DNA of 64,000 bases from Casuarina equisetifolia (lineage: Eukaryota; Streptophyta; Magnoliopsida; Fagales; Casuarinaceae), in NCBI GenBank assembly GCA_028551475.1, contig CM052354.1, positions 26,993,258 to 27,057,257 on the forward strand, in the 5' to 3' direction. A program made the translations under genes and the position numbers. Each line of letters opens with the position of its first letter. Position 1 is the stretch's first letter. The notes beneath the pieces were generated by a model. It ran no database searches, was not told the origin of the DNA, and saw only the letters and a list, made by a program, of their open reading frames with translations. Shown piece after piece: positions 37,239 to 50,000 of the stretch.

Positions 37239-40200
37239 ATGGGGAAGCAGAGCGAAGCGTCAGCTATGGAGATCGACAATCCGAAGGCCAGCGGTCCTGA
37301 TCCAGCCAGCCCCAAGTTCTCGATCAATGGTTTGTTTTTCTCAATTCGACCAAAGATCAAGAGACTACGTCTTCGTTACAATGCTTCATGTTTTGATGCT
37401 TCGTTTTCATTTTTCCTAATTTTCTCGACAACCGAACGCATGGTGACATCCGGGGAAAATTCTGATTTAAATCACATTGGTTCTCAGTGTTACAGCTTTT
37501 GAAATCTGCTCAGATGCAGCATGGATTGCGGCATGGAGATTACACTCGATACCGGTACATGCATTTAAGCTTCTTCTGTTTCCATGCATTTAGGATTTTT
37601 TTCCAGTAATTCGTCCGTTTGTTTAGGATAAATTGTGTCTAATTCTATCTGGGAAAGTTGGTGATTGGAATAAATCGTCTTGGATTTACAGGAGGTATTG
37701 CACGGCTCGTTTGAGGAGGTTATACAAATCTCTCAAGTTCACCCATGGCCGTGGTAAATACAACCGAAGATCCATAACCGAATCGACTGTGACTGAAGTT
37801 AGGTTTGTATTGCTTTACCCTTTACATCGAATGGCTAATTCTGAATTATAAACATTTGGGTGGAGTTGATGTGGTTATTTGGCTAATTTAAGTTGTCGAG
37901 AAAAGTCATTCAACTACTGTAAGAAGCTCACCGTGGTTGCTTGCTCTGCTTATTTCAAGCAACTATTGTGTCCATAACAACATTTAAGTAGGAAATGGTA
38001 TTCTCCTGCTTTGGTGGCGGGAAAACAACTTTCATTGGATTGAGCTGCTATATATTGTTTTGATGTCTTCTAGTTTTATGGCTCTATGCAGTCCAGAGTA
38101 TAAATCAATTAGAGTTGAAAAACTATAGTTCTGAACTCGTGTTTTTTCTTAAGGTTCCCAAGTTTAACAGTTTATTTTGATCCAAAATAGGTTTCTTCAT
38201 CTCGTTCTTTATACGGCAGAGAGAGCTTGGAGCCATGCCATGGAGAAGAGACAGCTTCCTGATGGTCCAAATGCACGTCAGCGCATATACTTGATTGGGA
38301 GGATGAGGAAGGCAGTGAAATGGGCTTCATTATTCTCTCAGTTGTGTGCAATCAAAGGAGATTCCAGAACATCACTAGAAGCTGAGGTCTGTCTAGAACT
38401 TATTTTCATTGTCAAGTTTCTGTAAAATCTAGCCTGTGAAGAACTAAAAGTTCAAAATATCGATTTTACTTTATCTTTATCTTGGGGGATGGGGGACAAA
38501 ATTTTGAAACATCATGCATGAGGGAGCATGAGATTTGATCCATACGGGAATCCAAAGCTAAAGATTTTCTCTGTGTTCTTGTCTGTCTATCAATTCTTCC
38601 CAATATTTTATTGATCATTAAATTGCTGCCAAGTTGTTTTAGACTGTAAAAGCTTTGGTACTTTTCTTTTTCTATGTAGTGTTTTAGGTGATCAAGTTTT
38701 AATTGAGTTTCTCAGATGCTAATTTTCGTTTCACCATATGTAGGCCTATGCCTCCTATATGAAAGGGAATCTGTTATTTGAACAAGATCAGAACTGGGAC
38801 ACAGCATTGATGAATTTCAAAAGTGCCAGGTGCATCCTTGTCTTTGTGAACTTACCAACCTATAATATGGCTAATTTTTTGTTAGAAATAATTTTGCTGA
38901 TCAATTTAATGCTGAGTTGAACTTTGTATTTGAAGTTCCTTGAGATGTTCCTTTTTTGGTCGCTGCAAAATTTTATGCCCTTCCCATTGTTGCCTTATTG
39001 ATGGATGTTTGGCCTGTTAACTTTACTAATAATCTTATAGGGCTGTTTATGAGGAACTTGGCAAATATGGAGACCTAGAGAATCAGGTTTTGTGTCGAGA
39101 GCGAGTTGAGGAGCTAGAGCCCAGTATTCGTTACTGCCTACACAAAATTGGTGAATCAAATTTACAAGCCTCTGATCTTCTACAAATCGGGGAGATGGAA
39201 GGTCCTGCTCTGGATCTTTTCAAAGCTAAATTGGAGGTGAGTTTATTCTCTTAGAAGGTAAATCACAAATGAGGCATATTCAATTTTTCAATCTCTTCCG
39301 TGCAGTGGACATTGGCCATGGCCAAGTGTCTTGTTGCCCATTTGGAAAATGATTCATTTTTCAGGAAGTTCATCAAAAGATATTTGTGAGGGAGTCAGTG
39401 TGATTTTCCAGATGTGCTTGTGCCCATTAACTATCATGCCCTGTTGAAAACTTTGAATTTAGTATCTTTATAATTAACCTAGTAACAGAACTTGGTTTAA
39501 GGAATCCTCTTAAACCCTGGGAGGAGAGAGGCATATACCTGGACCTAGGTGTCTTAGAGCTCCAATAATGCTGTGAAATTTCTCGTATAATGCGATTTAG
39601 GACTTTTTTCTTCTGATTTTTGACTCATAAGTTGATTGTGCATGTGTCTTTGTAAAAGTAGTTGGGTGATTGATTCTAAGGCTCTTCCTTTGTCCTTTTT
39701 AAAGCATTCCCAACCACAGTTTTTCTAGAAGGCGCTGGTTACTATAAATTTAGTAGATGAATTATCTAATAAATTTAATAAAGCCTTGATGCGAATCCAC
39801 CTTGATTCAAGCTGATCAAGGGTTATGGAGATTTTAAATTTTTGTTATGAACAAATAGTTGATATTTGTCTTTCTAAGATAATATTTTATCCTTTTAATT
39901 CTAGTTGGAAGGGCTGAGAATTTTCCCTACTTTTGAGCCTTCGTCTATGACCCTAATTAAGTTTACTTTCTCGATTCAGGCTGTTATGGCAGAGGCAAGA
40001 TCTCAACAAGCTGCTTCCATGACAGAATTTGATTGGCTTGGTCATAGGTTTCCAATATCCAATGCAAAAACTCGGGTTGCCATTTTAAAAGGTTAGTGAT
40101 AAGAAAATGTTACCTGTACTTTTGTTTTAACAGTTTGTTAGATAGCCTCATCAAATGAGCATGATTTATTGGACGAGATTTGATACTAATTGTTTGTGTT

Positions 40201-43200
40201 TTCTCTTAACACTTCCTCTGTTGACGGGTCACTTTTGAGTCTTGTTAATAATCTCTGAAGCAAATTTTTCTGTTAAAACTTGTCAAATCTAAGTTTTTGA
40301 GCACTTGATTTGTTTAGCAGAGATTTTTTATAGAAAATATTTGTTGATGATAGAATTTGGGTATTGTAGTTTAATAAGATCTGGTTTGGTAAAGCTGATA
40401 AGTCTTTGACATGGAACATCCTGATAGTTTTTCAAAAAAGGATTTTATGTTGCATGTTTTTATGCTTTTCATCAAAGTAGAAGGTTGGTTGAGTTCTTCA
40501 GTGTCTTCAGTTACTGAATTGGCCTATAACAGTTTCTGATGTAAGCATTGAGTAGAACACATAATGCATAACTGTCACAAAGAATTCAACTTGCGTTTTT
40601 GGAGCATTTCTGGGTAATGTTAGTGCCAAATCAACGACCTTTTTTGATGGAACCTAACTGGCATCTCGTGTTTTATTGTTATGCTTGCAGTTTTTGTGTG
40701 TTCAATCATTTTTATCCTTTGACTTAAATCACTATAAGTCTTCTAACACGTCTAGTCACAGGCTGTACTTTACACAATTGTCCTGTTTGTGGAAAATGTA
40801 CCTTTTTCTGGTGTGTCTTGCAACTTATGAAGTATGTACAAAGCATAGTTATATGTTTGGTCCAGTTTTCTTTTCCTTCCCTTTTTGGTTTACCTTTTTA
40901 GCTCAAAGAGTCTCAAGGTTTGTGTTATCTGACAACTTTGTTCAGCTCAAGAATTGGAGAAAGATTTACATGATCAAGCAGCAGGTTCCCTTGCAGCAGA
41001 GAAAAGACTAGCCATATTTGACAAAATCTTTGCCGCATATCATGAGGCTAGGAGTAGCATTCGTAGTGACCTGGTATGGAGAGTTACTTCGTAATGTCAG
41101 TGTTTCTGTAGAAAAAGTGACGTTTATTCGTTTTATCTTTCTTGCACTATCATATCCTACCCTATATATTTTTGATTGCTTCCCTGATCTGCTTTATATT
41201 TTAGGTCAGTGCCAGTAATAATGAAAATGTGAAGGATGACTTAAATGGTCTCGATAAAGCTGTTAGTGCTATATTAGGACAAAGAACAATTGAGCGCAAC
41301 CAGTTGTTGGTTAGCGTTGCAAAGAGTAAACTTACCAGGCGACGAGATGACAAAAATGAAAAAGTTACCAAACCTGAAGAACTTGTTCGCTTATATGATC
41401 TTCTGTTACAGGTAAGCTAGCTCTATTTTATTTTATTTTCTTTTGTTTTAACATGGCTTTCTTCATCTGATGATGCGTTAGAATGTATGACTTAATGTTT
41501 CTTGATGCTAGCCTCGAATTATTGGAAAGCCTTGTGAATAATTGATGGTTTATTTGGCAGAATACAGCTGATCTTTCAGACTTAGTTAGCTCTGGAAGAG
41601 ATAGAAAACCAGAAGAATTGGCATTTTCTGAAGAGTGTGCACTCAAAAGTTTGTCCTTCCGTGCTGAAAGGTTTGCTTTCTCTGAGCAATTTGTTTTCCA
41701 AACCTTGGAACATGCGTTATTAGTTCAATTGCTGGTCCTACAAAAATTTGTCCTTCAATTGCTTTATTTAGTTCTTTTCAATGCAATCTGATCTTTAAGA
41801 CAACAGTTCCCTAGGCTTTGTGTTGTAGGCCTTTTTGAGAACTTAGGTTTTTGTGGATTTAGTTGTAAAAATTACTGTGATTTTCTTTCAAGCCATCCAT
41901 ATTAGCATCCTCTTGAAGCTATAGACCTATGATGGACTTGTTTCTCCTTCTGTACCATAATAAATTATGTGCTTTAAGATTTTTTAGTGTGTGATATATT
42001 CATATCAAACATAAACTTCATCCTTCAAAGTAGGAATGAGAAGACAAATCAGCTAGCCTTGATCCCCAGATTATCAGTTCTTAGCAGTAAGATGATGCTT
42101 GTGGTGTCTTTTTCTGCGTCATTTTGGTTGGGTGCTGTTTGTTACTTTTAAGCATTCATTCTAATTTTGTATTCGTTGAATTCTGTTTTTATGCAAGATT
42201 TTAACTGTAATGTTTTTTCTTTAAGGAAAAAAAAACTTGATATTTGTATTCTTAATTAGCTACTGTTTGCCCCGTTCTGCTATTGCTTAAATCAGAGGGT
42301 TCATCATTACATGTGAAAAATTGTTTCTTTATTCTAATTAGTGTAATTGGCGTTTTCAGTATTTATATGCCAACTAGTGGTCCCAAATTTACTGTATATC
42401 TTTATCTTTGTCTTCGGATTCACTTATGAGTAACTGAGATACACTCTTGATGACTTTGGAAACTGGTTTTTGGGCGTTCCCAGCTCAAAATAATTCATGG
42501 GTCTTTAATCCTCTTGCCAGGTGCTTCTACTTGGCAAAATCTTACAGCTTGGCTGGAAAGAGATCAGAGGCCTATGCATTGTACTGCCGTGCTCGGTCTC
42601 TTGCTGAGGATGCCTTACAGAAATGTCAGACTTTGAATGAGAGTGATCAGGTTTGTGTTTATGCCTGACTATGATCATTGTTTTCTTAAGATTGACTGAA
42701 ATTGCTTGGCAGCCTTATATATTGATGTAACTGAAGATTACTTTCTTCCTTGAATGTTTCTGGTGCGTGGCTTTGGCCATTTTGTTTCCTCATGGACTTT
42801 TGATTCGTGTGCAACTAAAAGACGAAAAGATTGTTCTGAAATTATTATACTTCTGTCATGGAATCTTATCTAATACCTCTTTCTTTTTGTGGAACAGATA
42901 ATCAAAGAATTGAAGATGTTGTGTGAAGAGTGCAGATCTAACAGTTGCATAGAGCATGCAAAAGGGATCATGGAAGAGGTGAAGGCTCCAGAGAACCTCT
43001 CCAAAAAAATCTCTAATATGTCACTAGCAGGGGCTGACAAGAAGGTACATTTTAATTCTTTTCTTTTGCTTTCTCTTAGGAAACTAGAATTTTATAATGA
43101 GGACCATAGGGAACAAAAAGAGGTGGCCTGTGAGACTGACAGTTTTCCTCTGTTTGTCGTTTTCTTGTGAACCATGTTTGTTTGCTGTGTTCTTGCTGTC

Positions 43201-44492
43201 ATCCATCTTGGTGGGGGATTGGTTTCTTGTTTATAACCGGCTGCTAATGAGTAGAAATCTTGATTGCTACTTATATCCATTAATAATATCATTGTTTTTC
43301 TTAACCTGTACTAACGTGCCAAAGTTTATGTAACAATTATGTAATCCCCGTAAAGTGTTTTGTGCATATCATGGTCCATCTAGACGTTTAGATGTGGCCT
43401 TATGTCGTTGGTTACTGCAGTAAAATGCCATTCTGGTATCCTTATGCTTGAGCAAAGGACCTTTGCAAATGATTCACATCCATGTTTTTAAGTGGCTTCT
43501 TAAAATCAAGTTAAAATTTAGGCAATTGGCAATGGTTTATAACAATTCTGTGTGGACCATTTTGACGTGGGTTATGCCAGATGAATTTCTCCTGGCATTG
43601 TGTGATTCTTTTGGCACACAAAGGAGATTAATTCTTATGGAGACAAAAAACTTAGGTTTATGCATATCTACTAAAAAGAATTATTGGTTATTGAATATCT
43701 TGACCACAATATCTTGCCATATATGTATTTAAACAGATTTTTAATGACAAACTTCTCATAGTGCTGCACTATTTCAGAGATCTGAGTTTTTACTGGGATT
43801 TTATTGTCTATTAATATTCATGTATCTCCTAACATTCTGTTTTTTTTATTGGTTCTTTTACATGTAACTTTATGTGGGTGTGTTTCCTTAATTAGTATTG
43901 TTTTTTAATACATTTCATTTATTTTTCACCAATATCTCCTTGTAAAAGATGATCACCTTGGAAAAGGAATTAGGAACTCTGTAAGACAAAAAAGGTATTC
44001 ATGAGCTGTCAGTGTGTTATAAACTGAAGTTTCCTTCCAAAAGATTATCCAACCTCACAACTGTGCTGTTTTAATAGAAATAATATGTCAGACGCCATTT
44101 TGTGTTTTTTCTTTTGTGCTGTGTGTAACAAGTGATATTTCAGTGTATTCGAACTGTTTCTACAGAAAGAAGCGTAGATAGGTTGTGCTTGTATAAGAAA
44201 ACAGGCTACCATGTATATACCCTGGATATTCCAACATTTATGTGACATTCTGGTTTGAACTTTGTTTCAGTTGGACAAATACCTTCTTGAGAAACTCGAT
44301 TGTTATGAGTCTGCAGTTGGGGATTCAAATGTCAAAAGTGTTCCGCGCATTGAAGCATTCCCTCCTGCCTTCCAAGCAATCCCTCGCAATCCAATTGTTC
44401 TTGACATCGCCTATAATTTTATTGATTTCCCATCCCTTGAGAGTAGGCTGAAGAAAGACAAGAAGGGCTTCATAAGCAGGCTGTGGCGATGA
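37239..44492 (+). CDS. SRP68: Signal recognition particle subunit SRP68
   Basis: Thirteen exons join in phase to 600 residues: 37239-37329, 37488-37554, 37692-37802, 38191-38386, 38744-38829, 39041-39236, 39980-40091, 40946-41073, 41205-41411, 41561-41670, 42521-42650, 42898-43044 and 44271-44492. SRP68 binds 7S RNA through its N-terminal helical domain and SRP72 through its C-terminal part, helping the particle deliver ribosomes to the ER. Family phrases include GLRHGDYTRYRRYCTARLRR, KRQLPDGPNARQRIYLIGRM, YEELGKYGDLENQVLCRERV, NQLLVSVAKSKL and CFYLAKSYSLAGKRSEAYAL. The C-terminus is lysine-rich (RLKKDKKGFISRLWR). The start is the first ATG in the open frame, 39 nt into the leader. Intron 12 (43045-44270) is the longest and holds nothing I recognise. 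It lies between the alpha-mannosidase gene and AGD1, all on the plus strand. Confidence 0.96.
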
Positions 44493-47049
44493 AGGGCTTC
44501 ACTAGATTCACATTTGAGGAATTCTTGCAACTGTATCTAACATGTGTTTTTGAGATTTTTGCCTCTGCCTTTTATTGTCCTGAATTTTGGAACATCGGGC
44601 AATGAACTTTTTGCACTCTTTTACCTTTTGAAATTAACAGTGGCTAACACAAAAGATATAGTGAGGAAAATAGATACAGTTTGAAATTTGATGATGTTTC
44701 TTGAAGTAGGTTCCATTGGCAGTTGCCAATTGTTGGCCGTATTTTGTTTAGTGTGTTGCCACCTCTGCCAAGGAGATGGTCCTGTTTTTGGTTCTGATGT
44801 GGATTACCAATAGTGTGGTGAGTTCTTCTCTGGATCATCTCTAAGAATACGGGAAAATTGGTAAATCTTTCTGTAAGAACTCAGAGGTCACATGATGAGC
44901 TAAAGTTACATGGATCTCCTCTTTTCGTTACAATTCTTTGAATTCCTACTACTTTACGCCATAAGATAGCTAAGCTAGCTTAGTTTATGATTTTTCTTTG
45001 GGTGCATTGCCTAGAATTTGGCTTGCATTGTAGAGGACAGAGACGAACCTAATTAAAGAATGCACAATAGGCAATAAGACAAAGTTTTGAAAGGGAAGCT
45101 TTAGAAATGCTTGTTCCTGAGATAATTTTAGAAAGCCTGTTCAAGGTAAAAACATGTGCCGCATCGTTCACTGAATACGAGAGAGAGCTCAATGTTACAT
45201 GATTGGAATTCACGCTCAGAAGAGTGATGAAAACCAATCAAGTTGTTGCCCTGGGAAGTGGCAACCCTCCCCACCTCACGCAAGTCTGGCAGAATTTGGA
45301 CAACCTGCCTTGGTAATTTTCATAATCAGAGTGCTTCCATTTGCTATTCTCGTTCTTTTCTCACAGCCCAAATCTCACCTTTTAGCGGGTAAATTTTGTA
45401 AAGAGGTTGATCGTTTCCTTTTATGGCTATTAACCAAACAGAAATGTGAAAATTTCAAGGTTATCACCAATTCATCTCTGATCTCAAACATGCTACGTAC
45501 AATGGGCAGCTTTTCTTTCTCCCAAGCATTCCCCTCTGTCGAAAGGAGTGGAGGTTCTAAAAGAAGTCATCCATACTTGGTTCCTACAATTTTCTCACAT
45601 TTTCTATAAGCCCCTAAGCACAATGTTATGGGCAAGTTGATGATAATGTTTAAAAGAAATGTGTTAATATTAACTTTAGGCTTAAGTCTTTTGATTCAAT
45701 GATTGAAGCATATAACATACGACCGGATGGCAAAAGTGCTTGAAGACCAACCTAGCTCATGGGAAGGATGCCTTCCCAATGGATTTCGGCTAAAGAAATG
45801 GATCATTGCATGCTTAACAGAGCAAGTCAAGCTTCATTCCCCTCCGGGCTCTAAAGAAAACACAAAAAGAAGAAAGCGTTTGAAAGAAACCCACCTTTTT
45901 TAAAGAATTTGTTGAAGGAAAGCATGACAATCACGTAGTGATGTTCTTCCGGCCACTTCCAACGCCTACAATCAACCTACCAATTCCAAAAGCAACAAGA
46001 CACGCTGGATATGGACAAGACCACCAAAAAGCGATTGAGTTGTAGAAAAGAAGGGCAAAACATGAGAAACACGTGCTTTTTCGACAAGAACACATAAGGT
46101 ATATAACCTAATTTAGCGTTCGATTTCATTCATGAAAAAGCCAAACTTTAATCATCCATCACGGTTTCGAAAGAACCCAACAGAAAAAGAAAAGTTAAAA
46201 GACCCCAAGAAAGAATTCAGACCTCTGTTTCTTCTTCAACCTTGTCTACTTTCTTGTGTCTCAATTACCTTACGAGGAAAATGAATAACATTGTTTTCAA
46301 TATAGTTTCCAGGCAGATTCCTCTTTACCTCTTTCAGATTGACTTGTCAAGTTATAAACAATTCCCAGTAATTTGTCAAGTTATGCATTACAAACTGCAA
46401 CATAAATGAATGATTATAATAACATTGTTTCGTTCATATCTGAGCCGTCCTTATGTGGAATCCTAACATGTTTATTATAATACCATTGTTTGGTTCTTAA
46501 CTGTCTGAAGACTCTCGTGTATTGTCGTAAATTAACATAGTGGGGACAGTATGAGAAGTTTGAATAATAGAGTTCTTCGGTTAAGCCAATTTAGAGATCC
46601 AAATGGAGAGAAAAACGTGGAGAGTTGAGGGTTTAATGCCATTTTTCTATTCTCAGGTCGTATAGATAATGGTAGAGGGAGTGAGATAAGAGAAGCTTAA
46701 TTAGAAGAAGGAACAGAGCAGAAGCGTGGCGGTTGAAAGAGAAAGAGAGAAAGAAAGGCAAAGAGAAGGCGGGTGAGATTAATTTGGGAGTGACAGCCAT
46801 GAAAAAGGGGCATAATTATAGTATAAGCACCAAAAACGTCCTCCAAATGCGCTCACCTCTCGCCTCCATGTCTTTCTCAGCATTTTTAAGCCCCACAAAC
46901 CAATCAACAGGTTCCAGTTTTATGGAATTGCTCTCCCTCTGCGTGTATCTGGACTAAACGCCTTCTTCTCTGCCTGAACCGATCGGATTATGTTAGACTA
47001 GATTTGATTTTCATTTCTCTGCTACGAAAGATTTCTCATTTGCTGCAAA
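44493..47049. other. Spacer between SRP68 and AGD1
   Basis: The beginning should be the SRP68 3' UTR and the end the AGD1 promoter and leader. An open frame at 45199-45609 (136 codons) has no family resemblance, no splice partners and unremarkable composition, so it is not called. A purine-rich (GAAA)-like tract lies near 46734-46770, upstream of AGD1. Confidence 0.5.
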
Positions 47050-50000
47050 ATGCAGTTCTCAAGGCTAGACGATTCTCCGATGTTTCGCCAACAGGTTTGC
47101 TCTGTTTTTCTCTCCCAAAATGTATATATTCCCATTCGATCTAATCTGTTATCTTTCTTTCTCTGAGCAACGAAAACCCAGATGTTAAACGATGTTGAGA
47201 GGCTCGTGATCACTAGTAGTTTTTTAGATGCCAACAGAGCTTTTGTACGTTCTTCTGCCGAGCTAGTGCTTATTGAGGGTAATGCGTGTATGGCAGGGAT
47301 GAAGACTGGTTTTAATGGAGTTAACTTGCTGGTTGTAGCTCACGGCCAGGATGTCCGAATGCGTTCCTCTTTAGAAAATTGTTTCTGAGTCTGAAAAACT
47401 AGAGCATTGGGATGATCTCTTCCATCTTGGAAGGTCACGTTTTTGTTTAAGAATGGATAACTAACTCTTATCTGCTTCTGGTTCAAACTCGAGGATCATC
47501 ACCTTCCTGCCAATTTTTTTGTTTATGTACGTAGAGCTTCTTATTGTTTGAAAAGCATGGTGCGGGGGCAATTTTCTGTGTTCTTAAGTTTTTGTTAACT
47601 TTCCCTTCTTTTTCTAGTCTTGTTGCATATTGCATGTATTATGTGTCTATGTGTTCTTCTCTCGTCTGAGCTAAAAACTGGGAAGTTACCCTGATTTGTT
47701 TGGTCATGCAGATACAATGCATGGAAGAAAGTGCGGATTTATTGAGGGCAAAATGCTTAAAGTTTTACAAAGGATGTCGAAAGTACACGTACGTTTCTTA
47801 TCCTTGACTGTCAAAATTTGATTAAAAATTTAATTCTCATCCCCGATTGTTTACCTAAACAGAGTCACCGTTGTTCCATATGCTCGTGTTTTGAAAGATC
47901 CATATGCTTAATTCTGTTTAACTTTCAGAGAAGGGCTTGGAGATGGCTATGATGTGGATATTGCTTTTGCAAGTGCACTAGAAGCTTTTGGAGGAGGGAA
48001 TTATGATCCTCTTTTCGTTGCTTTGGGAGGTAAGCCCTTCGACTTCTTTTCTTCCCCCAGGACATTTTTATACGACGAAAGACTTTTATGGATTGCCAAA
48101 TCTAGGCAATAGTTCCTGAAGATAGATTTTAGCAGTTAATCCACTCCAAAGAGTGAGTTCAGCCTAAATTAGCATGCATGGCATTGCAGTGCTTGAGATT
48201 GGATAATTCACAGGTTGAGCTAAGACTTGTGTCTGTGCCTCACACTGTTAGTTTAGTGAGTGAGCTCGCACAGGTCCTTCACAAGCGAGGCCAAGCTTTT
48301 CTGCATTCTTCAATGGCTTTTTGTTATGTACTTTATTGCTTTTTGGCCAATCTTTGGTAGATAGTGTTCCTTTTTGGACAAGTAATACGAGTCCTAAAAA
48401 TCTCTAGGAAGTACAATAATTAGCCCAATAATGTTTTTTTTTTAAAATTATTATCAATAATTATTATTTTTCTGTTGAGTCTTATAAATTCATCTGTGTT
48501 CTCTTAGGCCCCGTCCTGACAAAATTCACAATCGCTTTAAGAGAAATTGGGACATACAAGGAAGTCCTTCGTTCACAGGTAGTAAGTCTTGCGCTTGTAA
48601 TTACCATTCCTAGTGTCACACTTCTACCCCATTTGCGTACTGTAATCTATTTTCATAGAATTACCAGATAATATTGCTAGAAAGATCCTGATTCTGTGAG
48701 CTTATACCGTCACCCCTATCCCATAAATTTATAACAAATTTGCCTTCAATTGTTTTACAGCATAGATACTTCTCAGTGGCAGGTTACTATAACCAAAAGT
48801 AATTGACAAGCTGTACCTTTTTGTCTTTCCAGTCACTTCCAACCATCTTTCGTGTTCAACTTTCCTTGATATGCTTCCTGACATGTATTATATTGGTGAT
48901 ACGGATTTGCACCAATCAAGCAATGAAGGACGGGTTTAGAAAATATGTTTGTATATTTTTTGGTGGGCAATAGGGCTGAAAGTTAGGAATTCAGGGATAA
49001 GGAATATGGAACAATATCTTTTGAGTTTATATGAAGAATGTGGACTGTAGAACATCTTTAGGATTTTTATGTAGAATGAGGATTGGAAAATATAGGGTTA
49101 AAGTGTGAAGACAACTGTTTCTTGCAGTAACAACTTGCATGGATTGGATCAAACCCACACATAACATCTATGAACTAAATTAGATTACCGGACCCACAAC
49201 TATCAATTATAGAATCCTGAAAACACTTTTCATTCCAGAACCCTAAAGATAATAAACTAAGATATTATTGACCTAAATGACTACCAAGGAAATGTGCTCT
49301 TAGACCAAAAGTGCTCCCTTGCTCGGTTTTGCTAAGTTTTAGGATTCCCAAAAAGGTGCATCTTCCACTGATGATTTCTCTTTCTATCTGCTGATTACAA
49401 AAGCTTAAAGGATCGTAGGCATGCATTTGTATGGCATTACTGCTCTTAGGGATGTACCAGTTGCCATCGTTTCATTTATGTAACTTTGGGACATTGGGAA
49501 TCTGATAGTGCTCCACTTACACATCTCTTATTGGCTTTGTCAGGTAGAACACATTCTAAATGGTCGGTTGCTATACTTTCTCAATGAGGACCTCCATGAT
49601 GTCAAGGTAGTGCGCTTATAATACATGCTCTGAAATAATGACATACTTGATCAATATCCAAGCTGGTGATTCATTATAACATGTTCCCTTTTGTTCTTTT
49701 ACTCTTTTTCTTTGAGAACTGATACTTTTTTCCCCCACCTTCCATCCATGTGGCACACTTCCACAAGTTTGCTGCAACAGTTTAGCATATGAATACAAGC
49801 AATACCAATCTAAATAATTTTATGTTTTATTCTACGTTGTGATAGATCCTGTAAATTTAAATTGTTCCTATGTTTAGAAGATCTATATATGTCAAGGGAA
49901 AGTTCCAATGTATCTGCTTAGCGAACTATAGGAGATGAGGCCTAAAGAGAAGACAAAGCAGATTGATTGAATAACTTCCCATCTTTTTTGTTAATGATTG

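Noticed and set aside
45199..45609. 136-codon plus-strand open frame between SRP68 and AGD1
   Set aside because: No family resemblance, no plausible splice partners or promoter, and a length expected by chance over 2.5 kb of intergenic DNA.
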